NCBI GenBank assembly: GCA_015680685.1
Contig: MNCI01003377.1
Coordinates: 547,604-609,603, forward strand
Direction: 5' to 3'
Length of the DNA: 62,000 nt
DNA from: Gnetum montanum
Taxonomy: Eukaryota > Streptophyta > Gnetopsida > Gnetales > Gnetaceae
Part shown: one piece after another, positions 11,470 to 23,108 of the stretch
Position numbering within the stretch: the stretch's first letter is position 1
How the letters are laid out: each line of letters starts with the position of its first letter
Made by a program: the position numbers and the translations under genes
The notes under the pieces: model-generated
Seen by the model: only the letters and a program-made list of their open reading frames with translations
What the model was told of the DNA's origin: nothing
Databases searched by the model: none

Positions 11470-12900
11470 TATAATCACACAAGGACTGATTGTTAGTAAG
11501 GCTGTTTAAAGAAATTCAGTTATCTTATACCTTACTCATTGCTTTTAATAAATGTTTAATTCATTGCTTAGTGTGATTCTAGAGTTAGAGATTTTTCAAG
11601 GAAGTTGCCCTAAAAGTTTAATGTCGGACTTGATCTATTTAGGTGACACATAAAAGGACATGTAATGGTTTTGAGGAACATTTGATAAAATGATGACAAA
11701 GGTAAAAATAGATTTGGCAATGGAGTACTTGGAGGATATAAAATGATGTGGTGGTGTGCAACAAGTACAAATTACAAAAGTCACGTAAGTGGGTCCTCCC
11801 CAAAGCAGGTTTCAACCTATAATGCCCTTGCGTAACCACACCTTAAAATGTCCATAGGCACTAGAAGGGTTAAATATAATTCGCACTAGTGCAACAAAAC
11901 ACACACATGTAAATACCATCGCGATGAGGTATGAGTTCTATGTGACACAAGATACAAGTAAAAATACATGGACAGCAAGATGAGACAAATCATGGAAGGG
12001 ATTGCTGAAATTGGGGCATGAGGTAACAGACCCTGGGCACAGTGAATCCTGAGTGTAGGGCATGATTAATGTGTCATTAGCCCGTCGCTCCAAAATCAAA
12101 ACCAAGTCCATACCTTTGATCAGTGACATCACATTGTTTCATCCCATAAGACAACCATAAGAGCATCATGACAACAAAACGTACGATCACTTGGCGTTTT
12201 GTCCAAAGGAGGAGTGATTTGGAATTTCTTTGTGCCACATTTTTCTTGGTCTTTTTTTTGATGTTTTTTTTGACCGCTTTTTGCATTTGTCTTTCCCAAA
12301 AGTGATATAGAGAAGTCACCAACTTTCAGGCATGGGTGCATGTCTTTCTAGTGGGACTCCCCAGAACAGCATTGAGTTTCTTTATTAAGTGCCTTTATCA
12401 CAACTCTTATTTCCATTTTTTGTTAGATCTACAAGGATCTTAGTACAACCAAGCTGCATAATAGCACCTACAAATGTCACCAAAGAGAATCCACAAGTCC
12501 CCTTGCTGTCACAGCCTTTCCTTTCCCTCTTAGTTCGCCATTCTTCACTTTGGGCATAATGAGTACAAAGTTACTTTACGTTTTAATGATAACAAGAATA
12601 TCATTGTACCCAGAGTAGAACCTCTTATTAATAGATTGGATGGGTGGATGTTGTGGGCTCATTGTCCAAATAATTGGTCACCTGAGACTCGATAGCATAG
12701 AACAACACCTCAACCAACGAGTCACATGAGTGTTTTATTCATAGATAAGATTACCCATAAAAAGATAAAACAACAAATTGAAAGATGAAAAACTGGAAAA
12801 CAAAAAATTATAAAATCAAAGAAAAGGAAAAGCATTCACTAATTCTGCTTGTTAAAATGGAGCATATCCTCCATAACTAAACTTTTGAGCATGGCTAGAA
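11470..12900 (-). other. Non-coding spacer of element 1
   Basis: Collinear with about 44000-45480 of element 2: both contain 'aggtcctcccca(a/t)agcagg' (about 11789 and 44221) and a 'cagtgacatc' segment (about 12121 and 44535), and an A-rich stretch (about 12760-12830 and 45350-45470). Short frames here have no recognisable product. Confidence 0.5.
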
Positions 12901-12922
12901 TTAATAAATGGAAAATGCGGGT

Positions 12923-15038
12923 TCATGCATGTGGGAATATTGGAGTGTGGTCATATCCAAACCATTGGGTGTCTTTTGATGTGGTGGTAGGAATGTACCC
13001 AAATTGGGGTTTACACACTTGATTAAAGTAGGCATAGTGGGGCAAATTATAAGATGTGGTTAAGTGATAAGGAGTTGACCCACTATGGCACCCATGATTG
13101 TAAGATGGTATGCAAGGATCGATATGTCTCCCTTTGTGGTTATATTCATTGGGCTGCATCGTAGTTGGAGTATTGATTGAAGGCCTTGATAAGGGAACAG
13201 GAGACATTGAGTTCGAGGAGACAAATGCATCACAGCGTTGAACTTGTGCTGGGTTGGAGGATGCAGTGGTTTCGAAATTGTGTTGTCTCTTTCTTCGGTC
13301 ATGCCTAAAGAAAGGACGCTTTCGACGTTGTGGAGGACCTCCACTGCTATTGACAGTAGCAGCACAAGTAACGTTTGTGGGTTGGTGCTGTGGTGCAAAA
13401 CCTTTTGGCACAACTGGTGGCAATGTAGAAGGAGGTGAAGAATGAGAATATTGAGGTTGAGCAAAAGTGTAAGGCACATGAGGTGGTGATATTGTTGGAG
13501 AGGACATGGGTGGATCGTACTCAAGAGAATGATAATGATGAGGTGAAGTAGAGGATGTTGATCTAGTTGGAGAAATAGGGTGTTGAATATAATAAACGTT
13601 TGGCGTTGAGACATATGAAGGGTATGGTCTGTTTGGTGGTGGCCTCCCCCACGATTGGGGCTTTTGCCATTGTGGTTGAACCCGGTACTTCTGTACGAAA
13701 TCTAAATGTAGCATTCCTTCCCAATGCTTATGTAAATGTGACAAGATGGGGCATTGGCCCTTGGGGTGATTATACAGGCAAACATTACATTGATACGTAT
13801 GATTGGCAGTTGAGCTTCTATTCTTATTTTCTTCAACTCTTCATTCTGATTGTTGCGTGGTGTCTTGTCCTATTTCTTGATTTGGCATAGTTCCACTTCT
13901 AATAATGCTTGCATATTCTCCGCATTTTTCATGTACCCAGTTCATTATCTTGTTGATCTTTGCCTTAATCTCATCTAGTGATTGTAGTATTGGCAAAGAT
14001 GATTCACCTCCTGGAGGTGAGTTGATTTCTCCTCTTCATGATCATGGACCTTTGCTATTTTGAGATTTTGGTCTTGTTGAAATCTTTCAACATTCTCCCA
14101 TTGAGCTATTTCTCCTTCTTCTTTTGCTACCTGCTTGATAAGCTCTTGGAATTGGTGGGCTCATAGCTCATATAGTTGACCTGGGGCATACATCCCTAGG
14201 GTCTCCCTTGTTTCATTACGGAGCCCATCCATGATGTGGTACATTAACCTTTCCTCGAAGAACCCATGGCCTGGGCAGTTGTTTAACAATGAATAATATC
14301 TTTCCAAGGCCATGTCCAAGGGTTCATTTTGTCCCTGTTTCCACTCTTGGACTTGTTTCCTCAAGGCTGACACTCTTGCATAGGTTTGATATCTTTCATT
14401 GAAGAGTTCTACCATTGTCGGCCAATGTCGAATTGATTTTGGTTTTAAGGACCTGTACCATACTTTTGCTTGGAAAAAATGAGTGTCGTAGGAAAGAGCT
14501 TAAGTTTTTGCCACCCATTATCAATATTGTTCCATACACAGGCATCATGGAAGGCTTGTAAATGATGTTGCCGATCTAAATCATAGCCTCTTGAAAACTT
14601 GGGAAAGCTATTTACATCAAGCCTGGGTAGACAGCTTTCCTTGTGATGCTTGCGGGATATTTAAACAGCCTCTTGTATATGCATTATGCTCTTAGTGGCC
14701 AACAGGGGTTCATCGTCACTAGGTAGGTTATGAATTTGTGAGTTGAGACGATGTTGTCTTCGTTCATGTTGGTGTTCTTGACTTTGCTTGTGGGCTTGAT
14801 TTTTATTTCTACACTAACCCCTTGAAAAATGGTCATTTGTGCCACGACATGACGTCGAAGGAGTGTTAGAATTGGATGACAAGAGTCCTTGAATACCGTT
14901 GGGGTGTTTATGAGCATTGGGGATTTTTGCATAAGATTGAGTACTCCAAACTTCGTCATCATCATCATATAATTTGTTGGTTCTCCAATGAATTGCCTTA
15001 CTAGTTGTTGCGTTATCATAGTCTTGTGAGAGAGACAT
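12923..15038 (-). pseudogene. gag of element 1
   Basis: Capsid/nucleocapsid polyprotein that packages element RNA in the cytoplasm. Begins near 15038 (MSLSQDYDNATT) with an Asp/Asn-rich leader. A Retrotrans_gag core runs from about 14660 to 14161: FPKFSRGYD...HLQAFHDACV and QKLKLFPTTL, then FNERYQ, QEWKQGQNEPL, RYYSLLNNCPGHG and MDGLRNETRETLGMY. A zinc knuckle C-x2-C-x3-H-x4-C (NVCLYNHPKGQCP) is seen at about 13750-13795. The C-terminal part (13744-12923) is an open 273-residue Pro/Ser/Tyr/His-rich tail. At least one frameshift or stop lies between the leader and core and near 14440, so it is probably not functional. Confidence 0.75.
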
Positions 15039-15152
15039 TGTTGTGAATTTGTGTGTGACTTATTTGCAATTACTTTCTTTCTAAAAGATATATCATCAAG
15101 GCTTCATTACAGTGATCTTGAATGATGTAACTAAGCTAAATAACTAGCACCA

Positions 15153-15170
15153 TCCCTGGCAATGGTGCCA
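15153..15170 (-). promoter_or_regulatory. Primer-binding site of element 1, tRNA-Asp type
   Basis: Minus strand reads TGGCACCATTGCCAGGGA one base after the 5' LTR. The plant tRNA-Asp-complementary site used by Athila and related elements is, as I recall it, TGGCGCCGTTGCCGGGGA; 15 of 18 positions match. All three differences are G-to-A on this strand at CpG sites. Confidence 0.65.
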
Positions 15171-15747
15171 ATGATGAGTGGCGAGGTACCCCTACACTCA
15201 ACCATACAAATACGAGCGTTCATGCACGATCCGGTCGAACTCTGCAGATGGACTAGTTGTGGTACCTAGATAGTTACACGTTGATTGCAATTTGCTGTCT
15301 TTCCACTTGGACTAGTATTCGCTTATCATGTATGGTTTAGTTCGGAGCGAGGTGAATGATGGTATCCTAAACTAATGTTGCTTCTAGAGACGATGGGGAA
15401 CAATCTTAATTAAGCTAATGGACAATGGAAAATGAAATCTATGCTATAATCCTAAGTGCAATGAGCATCTATCCTTAATCATTCGGACGCATCTTGGACC
15501 TTGTGTACTACTTCTGAGATTACCAAGTGCACATTACTTGAGCACTACTAGATACGCTACTGGGTTACCAAGTAGTTACACTTAAATCTTCGTGATTAAG
15601 TCGTACTCATTCTGCGTTAACAACAGAAAGTGTAAATGATAATAAAAGAAATATTAATTAAAAAGACAACAATAAATAATTAACAATTAAGGTAATTAAA
15701 GGCTAAGTGAATGTTGCAATGATGGAGTAATCTCGATCTTTCTTGCC

Positions 15748-15841
15748 GATCATGTGCGTGTCCAAGTATGTCACACCCGAACAAAGGTTCCGTNTGATCA
15801 TGTGCGTGTCCAAGTATGTCACACCCGAACAAAGGTTCCGT
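15748..15841. repeat. 46-bp exact duplication around a single N (assembly join)
   Basis: 15748-15793 and 15796-15841 are identical and are separated by N and one T. The sister LTR at about 10590-10640 has this segment only once. This looks like two contigs joined without merging their overlap. Confidence 0.85.
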
Positions 15842-15989
15842 ACAATTACAATCATCACACTACGGGTATGCATTGGAGAAAGTAATCTAACTCATGCGGA
15901 AACAAACTGCAAGAGCTTCACTACAACTTAAACAAAAAGGTGCCATAAATGCGGCTGGTGCACGCATATTTATAGCGAAAAATGGACTT

Positions 15990-16015
15990 TGCGTTGATGA
16001 GGCCACATCAACGCA
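15990..16015. repeat. Perfect inverted repeat in element 1 U3 (10-bp arms, 6-bp loop)
   Basis: TGCGTTGATG, loop AGGCCA, CATCAACGCA. It is one of several CG-rich palindrome modules upstream of the TATA box; a perfect CGTCGACG follows at 16068-16075. Confidence 0.85.
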
Positions 16016-16104
16016 TGTAAAGATGCGTTGACGGGGTCACGTTGATGCAGCTGCGTTGACGAGGCTTCGTCGACGTGGCCTAGCCGACGCAACATGCTTC
16101 ATCA

Positions 16105-16109
16105 ATAGT
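16105..16109. repeat. Target-site duplication ATAGT, right copy (element 1)
   Basis: Exact repeat of 10143-10147. Confidence 0.85.
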
Positions 16110-18560
16110 CTACACCAATTACTGTTTCTAGTTATGGTAAATCATAATATCTTCCTTGGGCTTGCTATTACTCCAGATTAGACTATATTAAGTTAGTAGG
16201 AATTTCTTGTGTTTTAGTGGTATTGCTTGTTTTCTAGCAATGCTACAACTTTTATGTTGTTATAGCATCTCTTTGCATTGTAGGCTCATGGTACACTTAT
16301 GATGGTTATAGGAATTATCCTTAGTCTTAAATGGGTTGGGCCACTTTGAACTCCTTCAGTGATCCATTGCTAAGTTGATTTAGCCACTCTACGAGAATTG
16401 AAAGACTACTATCTTAATGTAGCCTATTCTTATCACTTACATAGCCTTCATAGCTACTTCTCTTGTAACATCTTCATTTGGCTAACTATGTTGAATTTCT
16501 TTATGTTCATGATGCATCAGTTAGCCTCTTGGTGCTGGGCATATTTGGGATTTCAACTTCTTTATTCTTTGCTTCTTCCTAAAGTACCATTTGGTGGTGC
16601 TATGAACTACTTTCATCTTTTGCTCCTCTTTGTACTTACGATTTGGAGCTTTCTTTTTTTGTGATGTTACAAATCACCACTTTTTTATGCTTTTGGTTTG
16701 TGAATGCTTTTGGCTATTGTTCCAATGCCATGTCTCTTCTTGTTTGTTCACATGCTATCTTCTATATACCTTAATATCCTTACAATGTATGGACTTCGAT
16801 TCCTCTATACTTTGTAAGCAGTTATGACTCTTAGTGAACCATCGTAACTTTTCATAAAGTGTTTTGGATTAAGTTAAGAAAACCAACATTGTTCACTAAT
16901 TTAGAGAGTATATTCTCATAGTGGGAAATGAAACATGGAAAGTTTATAATGCGAGGCAGTTTTTATCTTTCTTTGGAACCATTGAATTCCATGAATTTTT
17001 TTGGTTCCCTATTTAGTTCAACTCTCTAGTTTAAAATACTTATTTAGTATCATATTTAGAGGGAACATGGTTAAACCATTCGGGCTAGCTTTCATTTATC
17101 TTCTCTCTTGTAGGTATAACCCATAATCTTCTTTTTACATTTTCTTTTATGATTGCCTTTTATTGGCATGCCTATCATTCATTCATCTCAATATGAGTAT
17201 CTTGACTACATTCTGCTTTATATGATCCCATCATTTGAGCTGTTAGTTTAGCAGGGAAAGATGGGCTCTCTCTACTTTAGAATTGAAATAGATAGATGAC
17301 ATTAGATCCCATGAGATTAAAGAATATGTTGTCTATGTAGTTAAAAGGTAGTTGAAGATGAATATCATGTATGGCTTCAATGTCCTGTGCTGGAGCACAT
17401 CTGCAAGAGATGATAAGTTACAACTAGCAACTTAATTGAGTTGTTTCAAATAGTGTCAAGGACACTTGGTAACTTTATTGATGAAGTTTTCATCAGTCAT
17501 TGTATATATATTTCCTTTGTCTAATAGATCTAAAGTGCCTATATACCCATATACCCATTTAAAATTAGTTTTAGTTTCATAATCCTATGCATCTCACTAT
17601 TGTCTTTCTAAAAGTTCCCTAACGTGAAATAGAGAGTATACTTTGACATAGGATTCTATTAGCTTGTCTCAATTTTTTCCAGTCACATTTGATTTATAAC
17701 ATCTTTAAGTTCTTTGTCTTTTGTGTAGGATTTACTCCAGGCAATAAAACTGATTACGTTTTCCTATTTGGTGGACCTCAATTTAATCCATTGCCACAGA
17801 ACAATTCATAAATGAAGTAACAATGGTAGAATAGTATAGTGACCAACTCTAGCATGCAAATTTAAGCAACAAATTAGACACACACACACAATTAAACCTA
17901 TAGCCAAGGATGGAAATCATGTGATGAAGAAAAGTCTAGGATGAAAAACATTCAACCAAGACATTGGTAGATGAGGACACCTAAACCAAATTAGACAGAT
18001 AGATCATATAAGCATCTGTATCTGTACAAGACCACTGTGAGAAATGGCATGTCCCTAACTAGAAGAGTTAAGAGAGCAAGAGAGTTTCTCTGGGAGAAGG
18101 AATGAAGAAACAATTGACTAAAGGAATCAAGTTGCAGAGTTCTCAAGATTAAAACCAAAGATAAGAGTAACAAGGATCACTAAAAAATCCCATAAGACTG
18201 TACAGAAGGATGCAATTCTGATGGAGTCAACAGAAGAAGGAACAGTTTGTTAGAAGAATGGAGCAACAATTTTGATGAATTGGAATATCCTAGATTCATT
18301 TGTATATATAATGGATGAAATCACCAAGTAAAATCTATGGAAATGTTGTCAGGTTTGTATTAATGATCCTAGAGGGGATAATATTTGATGCCTCATAAAA
18401 TTTGATACTAGTGTCATCATCATGGTGTCTTTCTCTTAGTAATATGGATGTGCCCATTAAAGTAGCTGAAGGATTTGATGATGAGTTTCTTTGGTTGGTT
18501 GTATACTTGATCTTGTAGCCTAAGCATATATTTTGGCACATATCTCAGCATACCCCATTG
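16110..18560. other. Intronic DNA, nothing recognised
   Basis: AT-rich, with short frames up to about 88 codons at 16398-16827 that show no family resemblance. A short CA run is at about 17879-17891. Confidence 0.5.
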
Positions 18561-18625
18561 GGATTGAACTTGTCACTTTTAAACCCCAAGCCACATACTC
18601 TAACCAACTACTTTATGCCTTGTTG
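18561..18625 (-). repeat. tRNA-like (SINE-head) fragment
   Basis: On the minus strand: AGTTGGTTAGAGTATGTGG resembles a Pol III A box, and AAGTTCAATCC a B box about 35 bp downstream. No folded tRNA was derived, so a SINE relic is more likely than a gene. Confidence 0.35.
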
Positions 18626-18931
18626 ACTCTTACTATCTAATGTGCATGTTCAAAATAAATGTAGATGTTGGTGACATAAGAACACGACATCCTGTACCAA
18701 CATGGATGTTTTTTACCATTTTTTTTATGATGGCATACAATATGAAATTGAAACCAAAGATTTATTATGTTCGAAGATCCAAAAGGATCTATTGGACAAC
18801 CATTACCATCTTCTCATACAAAGCAAAAAATTGATTAAACAAAGTGGCCAGTTACTACTAGATGCACCAAGAAAAAATTATACAATTTTTTTTGCTTGAA
18901 TATTAAATTTTCTATGCAAAGGAATAGTTAT

Positions 18932-19010
18932 AGGGGTCATCATTTGGAGCAATGGTAAGGTGCTTATTTCTTCCGTTGAAGACTTGGGTTCAAGCCTAGG
19001 TGTAGCAAAT
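18932..19010 (+). repeat. tRNA-like (SINE-head) fragment
   Basis: TGGAGCAATGGTAAGGTGC (A-box-like) is followed by GGGTTCAAGCC (B-box-like, 18986-18996) at the spacing typical of tRNA-derived SINEs. A tail was not delimited. A related B-box-like 'gtttgaatctagg' occurs at about 19350. Confidence 0.4.
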
Positions 19011-19429
19011 TGAAAAGAGCTTAGGCTTTTGCTCATATACTAGCCTTTTATTGGTCTTGCTTGGTGGGATGAGCATTAGACCTCCAAGTGGTGACCCTTA
19101 AAGAATTAGTTATAGGATGGTTAAAAAAATATTTTGCTCATCCTCAATAGCTTTTGCTCTACATAACTTGCATGTGTGCTTTTTTCTCTAGCGGTTGAAT
19201 CCATCTCCCACTTTCAATTCTAAGTCTATATGAACTTAGACAAAGCTTGTTAATTAAAAAAAAAAGATAATCACCTAGAGGGTCAATGCTCATCTCACCA
19301 TGGTGGATGAGTGAAAGCCTACCCTTTTTTGAGTGGCTATGCCTATGTTTGAATCTAGGTTTTATAACTTGAGAAACAAGCATCTTGTCATCACTTCAAG
19401 TGGTGGTCTCTTAGACAAAGCTTGCTAAT

Positions 19430-20560
19430 AAGGTTGCAAATTCATAGTGAAATACTAGTAGTAAGATAGTAAAATTTTGAATTTAATTGATTAACTCTAA
19501 TGCATTTCAAATAAAATTTCTTCATCTCTTCCACATTGACCAAAGCTTCATTAGTACTTGTTACTTAACTAATTTGCAAGTGTGCTTATCCAAGGATGTA
19601 TTCTAGATATTCAGCCATTGTATCACCTGAAAAAAAACCAACCTTGGTTTTTAAATCTTCAAGCACTGCTTTAGAGAATTTGACCCAATCTGTTTTTGAC
19701 AGATTTTAAGTGTAGGCAAGAAATTGGCATAGAGCTTCTGTTTCTAAAGGCAACAGGTTACATTCTAGAGGTAACATATGTTATGGGGTTTGATTCTTCA
19801 CCTTCAATGCATCTAGGAAAAGGATTTTGCACCCTTTCAATAGGCTGCCAATTTTTTGCCCTAAGGCTTGGTCCTCACATAACATGTCAATACAACACAG
19901 TAGGATAAATGACAACTTGAAAGATTTGCTTTCTGAATTTTTTTTGTCCAAATTCCTAAATAAGCTTGCATTTTTTTTCAGTTGCATATAGAGCTTTAAT
20001 TTCTCTTGCTATTCTTTTCTTGACACAATTATCTTATTTTAGTTATTCATGCAAAGAAGATCCAAGTATTTACAGGAATTAACAATTTATACATTTTTCA
20101 TCACCAAATTTAAATTTGTAATTTGCATTTCATACACCCCATATCATTATGTTAGTTTTCTCCACCTTGGCTTGAAGCCCAGAAGATAGAAAGTTTTAAA
20201 ACTCGTAGCATATCATGCATACCTTTTTCAGATGTAGAAGTTAGGGCAGCATCATCATAAAGAATTAAATTTATCCTATGAACTCCTATTTTGATAGCAT
20301 GCCTGGCGTGTCATTTGCACAACCACTATTGCAGCTAATCAATGAAGAGACCAAAGAGAATAGGGGATAAAGGGCAACCTTGATTCACTCCAATTTTATT
20401 CCAAAATTTTAAATTTTCCTCTGCTTTTCTGTTTTTGAGCATTCTAAAATTGTTGTTTACATCAAACCATCAACTATCTAAAATCTTAATTAAATTTTTG
20501 AAAAATTTACAAGCAAGATATTTATTTTAAAGTAGTTTTTACATGTGCAACACAAATGCA
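19430..20560 (-). pseudogene. LINE reverse-transcriptase remnant in intron 1
   Basis: Minus strand, from about 20540 downward: a WFDVNN segment, then WNKIGVNQGCPLSPILFGLF (the RT QGCPLSP box, about 20310-20400), then LILYDDAALTSTSEKG (the YADD box with one residue lost, about 20225-20270), then a degraded thumb and connector region with YLGI-like and KTKVGF-like segments to about 19600. Frameshifts and stops make it inactive. Its orientation is opposite to the host gene. Confidence 0.7.
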
Positions 20561-23108
20561 CACAAACGAGCCTCCTCTTCATTACTGGTTTTGGAAATAA
20601 GCAAATTTATTAATTTTAAAATTGAAATTTGGAGTACAAACAGGAATTTCTTGTCGTGTTAGATATCAACAAAGAAAAATGATGAAGGTTCCATGGAATG
20701 CAAGCAGTCTGATGGACTTCTTGTAGAAAATTGTTGATATGATTGATTTGAAGGTTTGTGACAAATGATATTATGGCTAACAAATGCTCATTGCTTTGTT
20801 CACCCAAAGTAAATTTATAATAAATTTTGAACTTATATTGCTTTTAAGGTCAAGATGTTAGAGGTGAAGCACTAGCATATGAGAAATGAAAAACTTAAAA
20901 ATTGAAAAACATAAATTGAATAAGGATGCATTTCCATTTGCCTCATTTGATGTCCATGGATCTCTGCATTTAGTGTGCTTTGATGGGAACCCATGATAAC
21001 TTAAAGTTATAAAAAATGCACGTAGCAATATATTCTATTAAGAATTAGGCCACATTGTTGGTTAGGCACATGCTAACCCATACCAAATGTAAGAACCTGG
21101 AATGACTATTGATATGCCTCATGTAAGAAGTGAATGGAAGAAGATGATGAATTACTGCATTTTCTGTGTAGCTAACTGGAGTTAATGGAGATGACATTTA
21201 TATGTCCCATATTAGTCTCAATGATCACTTGTGTCATTCCTCAATTCCTGCATGACATATTTGAAAATAAGATCCTCGTTTTTGTGGTCCCATTCATTTT
21301 ATTGGCATTTCAAAAACTTGAAAGCTAGTTGTCGGCGATTTCCAAAGTGTACATTGTTTCTTAGTTTTGTTAACATAATGTCACTGGCAAAGTTGTTCCC
21401 TGTCGATTTCCTTAAATATTAACAAAATTCAGAAGATAGGTGTTAGTGGGAGGAAAATGGAAGCACAAAGGAATGTACTGATTTTTTCTTTAAAATTTAA
21501 TTTTGAATGGTAGTATACGGTCACATCCACATGTAAGGGAGCAAAGATCAACTTCTGTGATTCCTCACCTTCGAGAATCCATCACAATTTTAACATCGTA
21601 TCAACCTCTAACAAGACTGTTCTCATTGCACCAGTTTTCTCTCCTGATTGCGATTCAATATCTTCTGCAGGTATGCCTCTTATATCTTATTTTTTGGTAG
21701 GGAAAGGATAGTTTTGGTTCCACGATGAATGAGGAATACCAGTTTTATTAAAAATATAGGGATTAAGTGTTTTTCAAAATTCTCTAATCTGTATTTTTTT
21801 TTGTTAGTGTTTATTTTCAGCTGTTAAAATCTTTTTCAATTTCTACTCTTCTGAGAAGTCCATTCTTTAGACCTTACACATTGAGACGATACCTAAAAGT
21901 TTCATGTCTTGAAGGATTAAGTTCCCAATCTCTCAATTTGTGCATTAACATCATGTTTATCTGGTCATTTTATTGGGAATTACATTTAAGGTTTCTTTTA
22001 TACCCTGATTGTTAGAAAGATAAGAGAGTGAACTGAAAGACAAAGTGGAACATCCAAGAGATAATGCGGTGAGATATCCTGAAAGAGCAGCAAGCGATGG
22101 TTGCAGCCAAAAATAGCATTTGATGCAAAAACAACAAACATGAGAGACAGATTTGCATAGAGGGAGCATCGATGGGAGAGGCTAAGCTCTTGTTTCTCAT
22201 TAAGCAATAAAAGTGTTCATTTTTAATGAGCAAGGGATCTAGGCCTTGTGTAGGCCAAATTAGGTTTCAAACCTTGATTACTTATGATTCAGTAAGGCAG
22301 GTAGAAACATTTATAAAATTTCCTTCTTGAAGGATCTTAACCCTATAGAAGTATCTAGAAAGTTGAATCATTATTAATTAAATTTTTTAATGTAATTAGA
22401 CAACAATAGTTTCACATCCATTTACATCTTTAAAAACATATTTTTTTTAAAAAAGAACAGTTAAATAACATATTATGTCTTTCAAGATTTAGCTTTTAGT
22501 TTGCACTGCTCTGGCTCTTAATTTTCTATTTCATCGTTATCACTCTAGCCTTATCCCAACTACATGGGTCAGCTATTTTGTTATTTGCATCTATTAAGAG
22601 CCACATAAGCATTAATACCCAAATTTTGAATGTCTTTCTTTATGCAAATCAAACTTTGTATGAACTTTTCAAGGTACAAGTGTTAGTTTTAGGGCATTAT
22701 CTAGAAATATTTAAAATATATGAATATTGGACTCACATTTATTTTACTCAGGATTTGCTGCCTCTGATGGATTTTGTACAACTTACTTGTTTGATAGATC
22801 CTTTGGGTCTACACAGATGTCATTAAACTTTAGTCTCAGTTTCAAAAAGCTGTAGATTAAGGTTAATAATGGGTGGTAGCATAAGAGTGATAATTTCAAA
22901 TATTTTATTTTAAAAATTGGATGGCTATGAGATGAATGCTTGATCATGTTGGTTGATCTCTAATATTTCAGAATTTGTTGTTGGACTCCAACGTTATTAT
23001 TAATAAAATCTCGTTTTTGATGGATTACTGAAACAAGCATAGCTATATCAAATAAAAATATTATAAATCAAATCATTTTTGACTGATTACTGTTTTTCTT
23101 ATAACTAG
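20561..23108. other. Intronic DNA upstream of exon 2, nothing recognised
   Basis: No gene or repeat family identified. A donor-like CTGCAG/GTATGC at about 21671 follows a 65-codon frame, but its phase does not fit exon 2. A 5'UTR exon here cannot be excluded. Confidence 0.4.

Larger units (their letters stand above)
10148..16104 (-). mobile_element. Element 1: non-autonomous Athila/Tat-like LTR retrotransposon with gag but no pol
   Basis: Read on the minus strand: 5' LTR (15172-16104), tRNA-Asp-like primer-binding site (15153-15170), gag (15038 to about 12920), a non-coding spacer (about 11470-12900), a shortened extra ORF (11468 to about 11028), polypurine tract (10907-10922) and 3' LTR (10148-10906). 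Perfect ATAGT duplications flank it. In element 2 about 4 kb of protease, RT, RNase H and integrase lie between gag and the spacer; here none of these is seen, and the spacer follows gag directly. It would therefore need enzymes from a relative. It lies in the first intron of the LRR gene, antisense to it. Confidence 0.85.
15172..16104 (-). mobile_element. 5' LTR of element 1
   Basis: TGATGAGTGGCG...ATGCTTCATCA ends. Near-identical to the 3' LTR over 15295-16104, which implies a rather recent insertion. On the minus strand the order is palindrome cluster (about 16100-15990), TATA box (CTATAAATATG, about 15965-15975), then R/U5. It includes an artefactual 46-bp duplication around an N at 15794, so its true length is about 885 bp. 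Confidence 0.88.
9114..23108 (+). other. Putative ~14-kb intron 1 of the LRR gene
   Basis: If exon 1 is right, this intron contains element 1 (10148-16104), SINE-like pieces at about 18561-18625 and 18932-19010, and a LINE RT fragment (19430-20560). The stretches 9120-10140, 16110-18560 and 20560-23100 show only short random frames and nothing I recognise. The 3' splice site is AACTAG at 23103-23108. Confidence 0.4.

Noticed and set aside
13060-13614. 184-codon minus-strand frame inside element 1 gag
   Set aside because: Leu/Ile-rich shadow of the 273-codon Pro/Tyr/His-rich gag tail in the adjacent frame, which connects to the zinc knuckle.
16398-16827. Overlapping 88- and 65-codon hydrophobic frames
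   Set aside because: AT-rich intronic sequence; hydrophobic residues reflect T-rich codons, and there is no family resemblance.
18561-19010. tRNA genes
   Set aside because: A- and B-box-like words are present, but no complete cloverleaf could be drawn; SINE relics are more likely.
21503-21700. 65-codon frame ending near CTGCAG/GTATGC, considered as first exon of the LRR gene
   Set aside because: The frame reaches the donor in phase 0, whereas the exon at 23109 needs two carried bases; other frames contain stops. A non-coding 5' exon remains possible.
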